Assembly: GCA_023441905.1 (NCBI GenBank)
Contig: JAEZNC010000203.1
Coordinates: 1 to 8,390, forward strand
DNA length: 8,390 bases
Direction: 5' to 3'
Origin: Bacillota bacterium
GTDB lineage: Bacteria; Bacillota; Clostridia; Christensenellales; SZUA-584
In this document: piece by piece, positions 1 to 7,300 of the stretch
How the letters are laid out: each line of letters opens with the position of its first letter
Position numbering within the stretch: position 1 is the first letter of the stretch
Made by a program: the position numbers and the translations under genes
The notes under the pieces: model-generated
Told to the model about the DNA's origin: nothing
Seen by the model: the letters and a program-made list of their open reading frames with translations, nothing else
Databases searched by the model: none

Positions 1-29
1 GGAGGGAGCTGGCGGTTCATGTCGAGTAA
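1..29 (+). CDS. 3' end of probable ABC transporter ATP-binding protein (partial)
   Basis: In the third + frame the window opens with eight codons, R-E-L-A-V-H-V-E, followed by a TAA at 27-29. This frame overlaps the start of the permease by 11 bp. A short overlap of ATPase stop and permease start is common in nitrate/sulfonate/taurine-type import operons, and C-termini of the type 'W-K-E-L-D-V-H-V' occur in SsuB/TauB-like ATPases of Clostridia. The call rests on context and eight residues only. The second + frame is also open to a TGA at 41-43 and cannot be excluded. Confidence 0.4.
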
Positions 30-822
30 AAAAAAGAAACTGACAGAACATCAGGTTTATTTAAATAAGATTCACAGTGATAATCAAAAAGTGATTATTG
101 TGCGTATCGGATTGCTCATCGCGCTGATTGGCTTGTGGGAGATTGCGGCGGCGCTGAAATGGATCGATCCGTTTATCATGAGCTCACCATCGCGCATTGT
201 GAACACGATTGTATCGCTTTACAATTCGGGCGAACTGTTTATGCATATCGGCGTGACGCTGTGGGAGACGGTGGCGGGCTTTGCGCTCGGCACTGTGATC
301 GGTATTGCCGTCGCCATCGGCTTATGGTGGTCGCCGCTCGTCGCAAGGACGCTGGACCCGTATCTCGTGGTGCTGAACAGCCTGCCGAAAATTGCGCTGG
401 GGCCCGTTATCATCATATGGGTGGGCGCGGGTGAAGGCGCGATCATCACAATGGCGCTGCTGATTTCGGTGATTGTGACCGTGATGAGTATGCTGAACGG
501 TTTTTTGGAGGTCAGCGAGGAGAAGGTGCTGCTAATGCGCACGTTTGGTGCCACGCGGTTTCAAATACTTAAGATGGTAGTGCTGCCCGGCAGCGTGCCG
601 ACGATGATATCGACGCTGAAGATCAACGTGGGGATGACGTGGGTCGGCGTGATCGTGGGGGAATACCTCGTATCCAAAGCGGGGCTCGGGTATTTGATTG
701 TGTACGGCGGGCAGGTTTTCAAGCTCGATCTTGTGATGGCGAGCATACTGATACTCGCGGTGGTGGCGGTACTCATGTATATGGGCGTGGCTTACGCGGA
801 AAAGAGGGTGAACCGGAAATAG
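19..822 (+). CDS. ABC transporter permease, SsuC/TauC family (nitrate/sulfonate/taurine-type importer)
   Basis: This 267-residue protein is the membrane subunit of an ABC importer. Its cytoplasmic tail is Lys-rich (residues 4-7), followed by about six hydrophobic segments (roughly 26-46, 76-100, 118-138, 140-160, 200-218, 238-258). The EAA loop that docks the ATPase lies at about 166-200, with the family pattern 'RTFGATRFQILKMVVLP' (Gly177, Ala178, Pro190). The length is normal for SsuC/TauC permeases of the BPD_transp_1 fold. The ATG at 19 is preceded by GGAGGG at 1-6, a slightly long spacing; an earlier in-frame start before the window cannot be excluded. It overlaps the presumed ATPase gene, so the two are probably co-translated. 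Family members import sulfonates, taurine, nitrate, or thiamine-pyrimidine precursors. The permease alone does not reveal the substrate, and no binding protein lies in the window. The stop is 15 bp before a truncated palindromic repeat, and no conventional terminator is seen after it. Confidence 0.93.
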   Translation: MSSKKKKLTEHQVYLNKIHSDNQKVIIVRIGLLIALIGLWEIAAALKWIDPFIMSSPSRIVNTIVSLYNSGELFMHIGVTLWETVAGFALGTVIGIAVAIGLWWSPLVARTLDPYLVVLNSLPKIALGPVIIIWVGAGEGAIITMALLISVIVTVMSMLNGFLEVSEEKVLLMRTFGATRFQILKMVVLPGSVPTMISTLKINVGMTWVGVIVGEYLVSKAGLGYLIVYGGQVFKLDLVMASILILAVVAVLMYMGVAYAEKRVNRK

Positions 823-837
823 TCTGCAAAACGGAAG

Positions 838-860
838 CTGCACTGTCGCTCGGTATGACA
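838..860 (+). repeat. Truncated repeat copy 0 (right arm only)
   Basis: Only the right end is present (CTGCACTGTCGCT then CGGTATGACA). It matches the uncommon right arm of copy 3, not the majority type, and appears to lack five bases (CCGCT) found there. It is followed by the standard 28 bp linker, so it is in phase with the array. Confidence 0.7.
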
Positions 861-888
861 AAAGGGGCTGTGAGCAGGCAGCTGCTTA

Positions 889-978
889 TGTCACCCTGAG
901 CGTGAGCGAAGGGTCCCACATCAAAGAGCGGTAAGCCGTGGGATGCTTCACTCCGTTAACACTACGTTCAGCATGACA
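889..978 (+). repeat. Palindromic repeat copy 1
   Basis: Full copy with the invariant 31 bp left arm and the majority right arm (GTTAACACTACGTTCAGC then ATGACA). Its central loop (CAAAGAGCGGTAAGCC) is identical to that of copy 2. Confidence 0.9.
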
Positions 979-1006
979 AAAGGGGCTGTGAGCAGGCAGC
1001 TGCTTT

Positions 1007-1096
1007 TGTCACCCTGAGCGTGAGCGAAGGGTCCCACATCAAAGAGCGGTAAGCCGTGGGATGCTTCACTCCGTTAACACTCCGTTCAGCATGACA
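1007..1096 (+). repeat. Palindromic repeat copy 2
   Basis: Full copy, nearly identical to copy 1. It differs in the right arm (ACACTCCGTTCAGC instead of ACACTACGTTCAGC). This near identity suggests the most recent duplication in the array. Confidence 0.9.
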
Positions 1097-1124
1097 AAAG
1101 GGGCTGTGAGCAGTCAGCTGCTTT

Positions 1125-1215
1125 TGTCACCCTGAGCGTGAGCGAAGGGTCCCACGTCAAAGAGTGAAAAAGCCTTGGGATACCTCTCTGCGCTGTCGCT
1201 CCGCTCGGTATGACA
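1125..1215 (+). repeat. Palindromic repeat copy 3 (variant right arm)
   Basis: The left arm is invariant, but the right half is a different type: CTTGGGATACCTCTCTGCG, then CTGTCGCTCCGCTCGG and ATGACA, in place of the GTTAACAC...GTTCAGC arm. The same type occurs in truncated copy 0. Confidence 0.88.
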
Positions 1216-1243
1216 AAATGGGCTGTGAGCAGGCAGCGGCTTA

Positions 1244-1333
1244 TGTCACCCTGAGCGTGAGCGAAGGGTCCCACGTCCAAGAGCGTGAAGCCATGGGATG
1301 CTTCACTGCGTTAACACTACGTTCAGCATGACA
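1244..1333 (+). repeat. Palindromic repeat copy 4
   Basis: Full copy with the majority right arm. The centre differs from copy 1 (GTCCAAGAGCGTGAAGCCATGG), and the right arm has CACTGCGTTAACAC. Confidence 0.9.
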
Positions 1334-1361
1334 AAAGGGGCTGTGAGCAGGCAGCTGCTTT

Positions 1362-1451
1362 TGTCACCCTGAGCGTGAGCGAAGGGTCCCACGTCAAAAA
1401 GCGATAAACCATGGGATGCTTCACTCCGTTAACACTACGTTCAGCATGACA
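1362..1451 (+). repeat. Palindromic repeat copy 5
   Basis: Full copy with the majority right arm (CACTCCGTTAACACTACG). The central loop has drifted (GTCAAAAAGCGATAAACC). The linker after it is 30 bp and purine-rich (AAGGAGAGAGCGAGAGCAGG), the most divergent linker in the array. Confidence 0.9.
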
Positions 1452-1481
1452 AAGGAGAGAGCGAGAGCAGGTAGCGGCTTA

Positions 1482-1571
1482 TGTCACCCTGAGCGTGAGC
1501 GAAGGGTCCCACGTCAAAGAGCGGTAAGCCGTGGGATGCTTCACTCCGCTGACGCTCCGTTCAGCATGACA
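1482..1571 (+). repeat. Palindromic repeat copy 6
   Basis: Last full copy. Its loop resembles those of copies 1 and 2 (CAAAGAGCGGTAAGCC), and its right arm reads CACTCCGCTGACGCTCCG. It ends 9 bp before the A-run of the terminator belonging to the leftward membrane-protein gene. Confidence 0.9.
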
Positions 1572-1580
1572 TAGAGCCAT

Positions 1581-1607
1581 AAAAAAAGGTGCCGCCTGAG
1601 GCGGCAC
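1581..1607 (-). terminator. Intrinsic terminator of the six-helix membrane protein gene
   Basis: Read on the minus strand, a perfect 8 bp stem GTGCCGCC/GGCGGCAC with a TCA loop is followed by C and seven T residues. It lies 18 bp past the stop at 1626. The + strand lacks a T-run after the stem, so it acts leftward only. It also stops leftward transcription from entering the repeat array. Confidence 0.93.
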
Positions 1608-1625
1608 TGGCTGATTTGCGGGTGG

Positions 1626-2264
1626 CTATATGATACCGAGCGGAATCAGTATTGCGAGCAGCAGCACGTTGACCGCCGCAAGACCGCCTATAAAGATTTT
1701 CTGAAAGCGCGGTTTCCTGTCCGGCACGAGGAAAGCCGCCAGAAAAAACGGAATATACGTGGTGATAAACACCGGAATGGCACCCCACCAAGGGTAAACC
1801 CAGATAAACGCGGGCGTGGAGGCGAGAAAAATCTCCACAGCGCTGAAAAACGTCGCATTTCCCACGGCAAACAACAGCCGGTTGTTGATGCCGAGTATTT
1901 TCTTTTTCGGGTCTTCCGGCAGCAGCTTACCCATGATCAGCCCCGCAACCGCGAACATCATAGACAGCTCCCAACTGACCCCGATGAGCAGCACGAAGCT
2001 TGTGCTTTCTGGCGACACAGTCCACAGCGCATATCCCGTCGCGCTGCAGATGATGGCATTCATGATCTCGTAGAACCAGTGCACCATGTATAGCGAGAGC
2101 CCTGCCGCGATCGCACGGTAATTTTTGCGCTGCAGCTCCGTCGCATAGATATAGACCACGAAAGCAAAAATGGCGATGAACGTCCAATCGAAATTGGTGG
2201 TGCTGCGCACCGCATCCTGCGCGCGGTCAGCCGCGTCCGCGTTGGCCCAGTTTCCAAACCACAT
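1626..2264 (-). CDS. Uncharacterised six-helix integral membrane protein
   Basis: This 212-residue protein is not one I recognise. After a short polar N-terminus (Asp/Ala-rich, residues 7-20) it has about six hydrophobic segments (roughly 26-42, 52-72, 88-112, 127-149, 157-180, 189-210), rich in Trp, Phe and Tyr. Polar or charged residues sit in or beside the helices: H62-W-F-Y-E66, W98-E99 and E144. These could line a pore or active site, but no family motif is evident. A basic loop (P119-K-K-K) follows helix 3. I chose the ATG at 2262-2264 because AAAGGA lies about 9 bp before it; the in-frame ATG at 2282 would add six residues and lies directly on that ribosome site. A strong terminator follows. 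The gene sits 162 bp after the lipoprotein gene in the same direction, so it may be in that operon. A weak promoter candidate (TATGAT at 2350-2355, poor -35) and an inverted repeat ATCAGT/ACTGAT (2302-2320) suggest it could be transcribed alone. Confidence 0.85.
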   Translation of the reverse strand: MWFGNWANADAADRAQDAVRSTTNFDWTFIAIFAFVVYIYATELQRKNYRAIAAGLSLYMVHWFYEIMNAIICSATGYALWTVSPESTSFVLLIGVSWELSMMFAVAGLIMGKLLPEDPKKKILGINNRLLFAVGNATFFSAVEIFLASTPAFIWVYPWWGAIPVFITTYIPFFLAAFLVPDRKPRFQKIFIGGLAAVNVLLLAILIPLGII

Positions 2265-2301
2265 AATATCCGTTCCTTTCATTTTGATTAATTGTTATAT
2301 G

Positions 2302-2320
2302 ATCAGTCTGAGAAACTGAT
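2302..2320. promoter_or_regulatory. Small inverted repeat upstream of the membrane-protein gene
   Basis: ATCAGT and ACTGAT (6 bp arms, 7 bp spacer) lie 38-56 bp before the chosen start of the leftward gene. This could be an operator or a leader hairpin. It is short enough to occur by chance, and no regulator is known for it. Confidence 0.25.
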
Positions 2321-2426
2321 GAACTTTAAAATTGTGCGAAGCTGCGGTTATCATATATTACAAAATGTGAAGTCACAGAACGAATTGTTGGGATTTTTGA
2401 ATTTCAGCAGAGAGCTTTGCTCTTTA

Positions 2427-2948
2427 TTATGATACCGGAACGGATTCATCGGGCGCTGGCATTGAAGGATCGGGCGGCGTTTCTGCAAGCGGCTGTATAT
2501 CCTCGGGCGCATCCGCGGGCTTGTCATTGCTGAGCGTGCCGAGGTTTTGCTCATTTCGTGTCAGGCGGTCTTGAAGCTTGGCGAGCTCATTTTGCGCGTC
2601 CGCAATCAGCGCATCGCACTCGGCGAGTTTTGTCATAAGGTCGGCTGGGTTTTCCTGAACATATGAATCCCGCAGCCATTGCAGATTTTCGATCTTTTCA
2701 TTGAGCCGATAGATTTCTCTTTGGAGATACTCTTTTTCATCAGCCAGCGCTTGCTCCTGACCCGAGGAATCACCCGGATCGGGCATCACTGTCACATCCG
2801 GCGCGCTTTCAGCTTCGTCCGCACCCAGCAGAATATCCTGAGCGATCACAGGAGACTCTGATACTGCCGGCGCTTTGCCGCCGCAGCCCCCTGCGAGCAG
2901 TATGATAATAACGGCTGTGCCTATCAGAATGCACCGTGTTTTGGACAT
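2427..2948 (-). CDS. Predicted lipoprotein with coiled-coil core
   Basis: This 173-residue exported lipoprotein has a signal peptide with basic residues K3 and R5, a hydrophobic core (7-18) and a lipobox L-L-A-G-G-C. Cys22 is the predicted lipidation site, followed by Gly-Gly. After an acidic, Pro/Ser-rich linker (23-63), residues about 64-97 and 102-138 are Leu/Glu/Lys/Gln-rich with heptad-like spacing, which predicts a helical hairpin or coiled coil. The tail (143-173) is low-complexity, rich in Pro, Asp, Glu and Ala. No enzymatic motif is visible, so a structural or partner-binding role outside the membrane is an inference. An ideal AAGGAG (2954-2959) lies 5 bp before the ATG. The HD-GYP gene ends only 14 bp upstream, so the two are almost certainly one transcript. 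No convincing terminator follows the stop. Homologues are likely poorly conserved, given the composition. Confidence 0.85.
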   Translation of the reverse strand: MSKTRCILIGTAVIIILLAGGCGGKAPAVSESPVIAQDILLGADEAESAPDVTVMPDPGDSSGQEQALADEKEYLQREIYRLNEKIENLQWLRDSYVQENPADLMTKLAECDALIADAQNELAKLQDRLTRNEQNLGTLSNDKPADAPEDIQPLAETPPDPSMPAPDESVPVS

Positions 2949-2962
2949 ACTGGCTCCTTAAG

Positions 2963-4033
2963 CTATTCGTTAATGATGCCGATAATCGTTGAATTTTTAA
3001 ATGAGGGGTCGTTCTTGAGGTCAATATAATACCCGCGCTTGCCGGGAACATAAAGCATCGGGCGGGATAAATCGTCCGCGTAATTTTCCGCGACTATGCA
3101 TTTCTCATAAGTATTGAGCTCCACGCTTGTCGCTACCGGATACGGCGCAATCACTTTCTCAATTGTGTAGACGATTTCGGGATCGAATTTGCGGTCAGAC
3201 TTCTGGCGGATGATATCGAGTGCCTGATACGGATGCAGCGCGTGTCGGTAAGGCCTGCGCGATATCAGCGCGTCGAAAACGTCCGTCAGCGCGATGATGC
3301 GCCCGAACAGTGATATCTTGTTTTTTCGCAGGTTTCCGGGGTATCCTGTGCCGTCGTAATTCTCATGGTGCTGCAGCGCGCCGTTGCAGGCGGCAGGCGA
3401 GAGGTCATAATAATTGCGCAGATAATCGCAGCCCTTTTCGGCATGCGATTTGACGATAGCGAATTCCTCGGGTGTGAGCTCGCCGGGCTTGTTGAGTATA
3501 TCAGACGGGATAAACGCGTTGCCGACGTCGTGAACCAAAGACGCGATGCCAAGCTCAAACAGGTTGTTGTCCTTAATGCCAAGCTTAATGCCAAGCACCA
3601 GTGACAGCATCATCACGTTGGCCGCGTGGTAATAGTCGTAATCGTCGAACGCTTTGATATCAAAATGCTCAATAATGGGTTCCTTCACGGTGAGCAGCCG
3701 CTCAATCACAGGCATCACGACGCTTTTCTGCTCCTCCACGCTGACTTTTGTGAGCGTTTTGTTCACGGAATCGGCCTGAGCCTGTTTTAAGTATTTCTTT
3801 GCCGCTTTGACGATGCTGAGCCGCATGCTTTCGGGAACAATGGGGTCAACTTGCACAGGCTCCGACAGTTCATCGTGAATATAAATGCCCGAATACCCGA
3901 GCCGGTTAATCGTTTTGACATGCGCGCTTTTCAGCTTAGTGCCTTGCGTGTAAAGCGGCTCATAATTACTGCCGTATAAAGTCTGCCCAAGTATCATCCC
4001 TTTTTCGACATTTGTTATCACGACGTAACGCAT
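2963..4033 (-). CDS. HD-GYP domain protein, probable cyclic-di-GMP phosphodiesterase
   Basis: This 356-residue protein probably hydrolyses cyclic-di-GMP in the cytoplasm; it has no membrane segment. Residues 1-60 resemble the short N-terminal domain often found before HD-GYP in Gram-positive bacteria (start M-R-Y-V, later G-x-x-L-K-x-x-x-I-x-x-L). An HD-GYP domain follows at about 120-300. Its signature residues are present: His136, the HD pair His168-Asp169, 'NKPGELTPEE' (181-190), His197, His222-His223, D-G-T-G-Y-P (227-232), Asp251 and R-P-Y-R (260-263). One deviation is H-D-V-G-N at 168-172, where the family usually has H-D-x-G-K. A C-terminal extension (about 300-356) has no recognised motif. 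I chose the ATG at 4031-4033 because AAGGAG lies 5 bp upstream and the promoter is at 4093-4120; the longer frame up to 4120 would begin inside that promoter. It is followed 14 bp later by the lipoprotein gene. Activity on c-di-GMP is inferred from the motifs; some HD-GYP proteins act on cGAMP or are inactive. Confidence 0.92.
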   Translation of the reverse strand: MRYVVITNVEKGMILGQTLYGSNYEPLYTQGTKLKSAHVKTINRLGYSGIYIHDELSEPVQVDPIVPESMRLSIVKAAKKYLKQAQADSVNKTLTKVSVEEQKSVVMPVIERLLTVKEPIIEHFDIKAFDDYDYYHAANVMMLSLVLGIKLGIKDNNLFELGIASLVHDVGNAFIPSDILNKPGELTPEEFAIVKSHAEKGCDYLRNYYDLSPAACNGALQHHENYDGTGYPGNLRKNKISLFGRIIALTDVFDALISRRPYRHALHPYQALDIIRQKSDRKFDPEIVYTIEKVIAPYPVATSVELNTYEKCIVAENYADDLSRPMLYVPGKRGYYIDLKNDPSFKNSTIIGIINE

Positions 4034-4092
4034 AACGACTCCTTCATACAGCAGAAAAAATTGACAGTATTTTATTAATAATGACAACTCTA

Positions 4093-4120
4093 ATTCTATC
4101 AAAAAAAATATTTTTGTCAA
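4093..4120 (-). promoter_or_regulatory. Promoter of the HD-GYP/lipoprotein operon
   Basis: On the minus strand there is a perfect -35 TTGACA (4115-4120), a 16 bp spacer and a -10 TAGAAT (4093-4098, five of six matches to TATAAT). Transcription would start near 4086, giving a leader of about 53 nt before the ATG at 4033. It also shows that the longer reading frame starting at 4120 is not the true start. Confidence 0.85.
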
Positions 4121-4181
4121 ATAAACACGTTTTATGAAAACGCAAACAGGAATAACTTAACAGAAATGTAGCGTGATATTC

Positions 4182-4210
4182 TTGACAGCTATAACAATAA
4201 AAAGTATTAT
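4182..4210 (+). promoter_or_regulatory. Promoter of the giant surface protein gene
   Basis: A perfect -35 TTGACA (4182-4187), a 17 bp spacer and a -10 TATTAT (4205-4210, five of six) lie in AT-rich DNA. Transcription would start near 4217, giving a leader of about 148 nt. The opposing promoter's -35 is 61 bp away, close enough for a shared regulator. Confidence 0.82.
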
Positions 4211-4216
4211 TATAAA

Positions 4217-4233
4217 ATAAAAAGAATTTTTAT
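4217..4233. promoter_or_regulatory. AT-only inverted repeat at the predicted transcription start
   Basis: A perfect 7 bp inverted repeat ATAAAAA/TTTTTAT with a GAA centre sits immediately downstream of the -10 at 4205-4210. It could be an operator overlapping the start site. In such AT-rich DNA, chance is a real alternative. Confidence 0.3.
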
Positions 4234-4280
4234 ATATAATACAAACATTTATTGAATTTATCTGTCATCTTAGGAAGCAT

Positions 4281-4335
4281 AGGGTTACAATTCATACAAA
4301 ACCATAAAAGAATACGATTCACAGCATCTAACCCT
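4281..4335 (+). promoter_or_regulatory. Long-range inverted repeat in the leader of the giant gene
   Basis: AGGGTTA (4281-4287) and TAACCCT (4329-4335) are exact complements 41 nt apart, inside the predicted 5' leader and ending 17 nt before the ribosome site (GGGGAG at 4353-4358). They could close a structured leader element. I do not recognise the interior as a known riboswitch class, and the c-di-GMP riboswitch core sequences I know are absent. Confidence 0.35.
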
Positions 4336-4364
4336 TGATCAACAACCAAACAGGGGAGCAGGGT

Positions 4365-7300
4365 ATGCGCAAAAGCAAGAATATCTGGTTTTTAATCGTA
4401 GGTATTGCTGCGGCCGTTTGTTTGGCTGCGGCTGTTTTCTTCGTGGTCCGGCAAGTGCAGGGCACCCAGCTCACTTTTTCACAGGATGGATACATTCTTA
4501 AAGAAACCGAGAGGCAAACAGGCAACGCAAAGGTCCAGCCTCTTTATTTCAAAGCAGGTGCATCCTATGCATCCAAGTATCCAAAATCCGTCGTTTTTTC
4601 CGATGTTCAAAGCAATCAGATTGTTGTGGATGAAGCGTCGTTTCTTCATCTTGCCGATGGGTCCATCACAGCGCTGTCTTCGGGTGTGGTGCTCAGCCTC
4701 GGCGATATGGAAGACGAGAGCATGATTCGCTGCTACGGCCTCAAAGCGGGAACAGTGATGCAAAGCAGTGCAGGAAATTACATGCTTGACCATATGGGTA
4801 CGCCGATCACGTATGAACGTTTTATTTGGAAGCTTGATACCGAAAAATACCTTGTGGCCGGAAACGGCTTTGAGCTGCGCATACCCAATCAGGAAGCCGT
4901 GCCCATTTCGGGATATGTGGAAATAGAGTATGTGGACAACGGCATCGTGACGATTTACAACAACAGTATGATGATGAGAACCATCGCTTCCGATTGTGAG
5001 CTGGTGTTTGATGACGGCGTCGTGATCAACTTGAGCGAGCGCAATGTGATGAGCGGCGATGATGTGAAGATGAGCTTTTCACAGATGGTGATCGATTCCG
5101 ATGAAAATATCAATGTGATGCCGCTCGACCATAAGGACAAAAACGCCGTGATTCCCAAGTTCGTTGCGGTTGACGGCAAAAACGGAGAAAACGGCAAAAG
5201 CGGCGATGGCGGAAAGGCCGGCGAGGCCGGAGGTGCGGGGGCGCTCGGCGATTCGGTGGGAGCGGGTAACCCGGAGCCCACCACGCAGCCCGAGAAACGC
5301 GTGATACTGCCCGTGTTTGAGGTTACCATTGATCAGAGCGCGCTGACCGCTTCGGCCGTGAAAGGTAACGTCCGGATTACCGACGAGGAGAGCCGCATCG
5401 TTCCGGGAACCGTCACCATGAAAATCATGAACAACGCAACGGGGGAAACCGTGTACGGGCCGCAGGCTTACGACGGCTTCGTGTTTGACTTTGAAGCGAC
5501 GGGGCTCAAGGAGGACACCGAATACCGGCTGATTTTTGAAGCGCAGTACACGGTGAACGACGAGCAGTTTTCCAAGATATTTTATGATGGCGTTTTCGTG
5601 GCGGATTCGATCGGTTTGTCGCTCGATATTGACAGTGTGAAAACAAATGCGCTTTCGTTCAAGGTAAAAAAAGAAGCGTTTTCTCCCGTATCATCGGCCG
5701 TGCTCGAGCTTTACGACGCAGGCGGCAGTCTGCTCGATCAAAAGCCTCTGAGCTTCTTAACGAGCACCGAAGTGGCCACGTTTGACAACCTGACACCCGA
5801 TACGGGCTATTCCGTACGGCTCGCGCAGGTGGGCGGAAGCTATTCGAACGGAACGCCGGTGCAGTATGACAAATACGGTGTTCCGACACAGTGCAGGACG
5901 CTGAAACGGACGCCGGCTGTGGCCCCGCCCAATGTGACAGTCAATAAGAGAAACGGTACGTTCGAGCTTCAGGTCAGCGGCCTTACCGACCCGGATAACG
6001 GGGTACAGAGAATTCGCTACGAGATCTATGAAGCGGGGAGCACGGTGCCGGTTTCAACTGCGTATGGCGTGGGAACCAATCGCGTTGACTTTGAGGTGAA
6101 CGGATACATTCAGCGCAATGTGGGCTATACCGCAAGAGCCATCGCCGAGTTTAACGATAACACAAAAATAATTGATGTCGAAAGCAATATGTCTGTGCCG
6201 TTTATTATGGAAGGCGCAGATTTTCCGACGCTGCGTTTTGAAGCGGACGACATCGAATTTGACAGAATAAAAGGCACACTCTACATCGAAAGCACGGGGG
6301 CCACGGTCGATACAGCCAGCAACATCACCGTGCACTGGGAAGACTCAGTGGGCAATGTTCATAGCAAGGTGGTTGCCGCGACGCTGATTTCCGGCAACAG
6401 GGTGATGCTCGCGTTTGACGAAAACGGCTTGCGACAGAAGGAAACGTATTCAATTTGGGTGACGGCCAAAGTGGACATGAACGATTCGAACCCTGTGGAC
6501 GAAGTGATGATCGGGCCCGTGAAGGTGCAGACGATTGAAGCGGGAACGTTCGCCGTCAGTATGAGCAAAACGCCGACGGCCTCGGCCGCCCCCTCTAAGG
6601 CGATCAGCATTGATGTGACGCTCGACGATTTTATGGGCGACAGCGTTTCGTACGAAGCCTCCACGCTGGGATCTTTGGTGTTTAACCTCTATGAGGGAAG
6701 CACGAAGGACAAAAGCAAGCTCTTAAGCTCGCTGCCGATCAATCAAACGGGAGGGGACACATACACAAGCCCGCTCAAGACAGAATTCTACGACGGAACG
6801 AAGACATTGACCGAGGCTGATTTCGGGCTTAATGCCGCAAGCCTTAACTCAAGCACATATTTAATCGAGCTCGAAAGCGCGCACGATTACACAGACCATG
6901 ACAGCAACTATTTTAAACTGCAGAACAACACGTTTGCGTTTATCAAAACGAGCACGCCGCCGCTCGATCCGCCTGTCGATCAGCGGGGGAATCAGTTTGA
7001 CATCACGCCGATCACGAAGGCCACCGCAGGCAGCTACAAGGTGAATCTGTCTGACTGGCTCAGCGCTTCGACAATCGCCGCGCTCAGCAACAACACGGTC
7101 ATCGGCTATGAGGTCAGCCCGAAGTTCAACAACTCGGGGAAATATGCCCGGCTCGTTACCTATCAGATTCACAAATTGACGTCGTATGAGGACACGCCGC
7201 TGCTCGACAACACAACGGCTGTGGCCGCAACGACGACCATCACACCGGGGGGCATTGATGTCCCTGTGGATGCGTCTCAGGATTACCTCCCGCATCTGGT

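Larger units (their letters stand above)
838..1571. repeat. Tandem array of palindromic repeats (six full copies plus one truncated), period about 118 bp
   Basis: This whole interval is gene-free. Six copies of a 90-91 bp unit start at 889, 1007, 1125, 1244, 1362 and 1482, with periods of 118, 118, 119, 118 and 120 bp. Each opens with the same 31 bp left arm (begins TGTCACCCTGAG, ends GGGTCCCAC) and closes with a right arm ending in ATGACA. Units are joined by a 28-30 bp linker that is itself conserved (core GGCTGTGAGCAGGCAGC). Each unit is an imperfect palindrome: TGTCA pairs with the final TGACA, CTGA with TCAG, and TCCCAC with GTGGGA around a loop of about 18 nt. Left arms of the 'TGTCA-CCTGAGCG-AGCGAAGG' kind are a known style of dispersed intergenic repeat in bacterial genomes. 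The tandem arrangement including the linker suggests local duplication. Open frames across it are by-products of the repeat. Its effect on transcription is unknown. Confidence 0.92.

Noticed and set aside
219..861. Several open frames antisense to or overlapping the permease (for example 219-554 and 532-861 minus, 639-899 plus)
   Set aside because: They are shadows of a well-supported permease gene with clear family motifs, and they lack ribosome sites and recognisable protein features.
1086..1280. A 64-codon open frame on the minus strand across the repeat array
   Set aside because: It lies wholly within repeats 2-4, its translation is itself repetitive, it has no ribosome site, and similar frames arise from any copy of this repeat type.
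889..1571. CRISPR array
   Set aside because: The period is about 118 bp, the units are 90 bp palindromes, and the sequences between them are nearly identical rather than unique, so they are not spacers. No cas gene is near.
2411..2423. Hairpin AGAGC/GCTCT just after the lipoprotein stop as a terminator
   Set aside because: The stem is only 5 bp. On the minus strand, where it would be needed, it is not followed by a T-run; the T-rich side is on the + strand, where no gene ends.
4034..4120. N-terminal extension of the HD-GYP protein from an ATG at 4120
   Set aside because: The extension would begin inside the -35 box of a near-consensus promoter and upstream of the expected transcript start. 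The ATG at 4033 has AAGGAG at ideal spacing.
4261..4364. Cyclic-di-GMP riboswitch in the leader of the giant gene
   Set aside because: The conserved core sequences of the two known classes are not visible; only a 7 bp pairing is supported.
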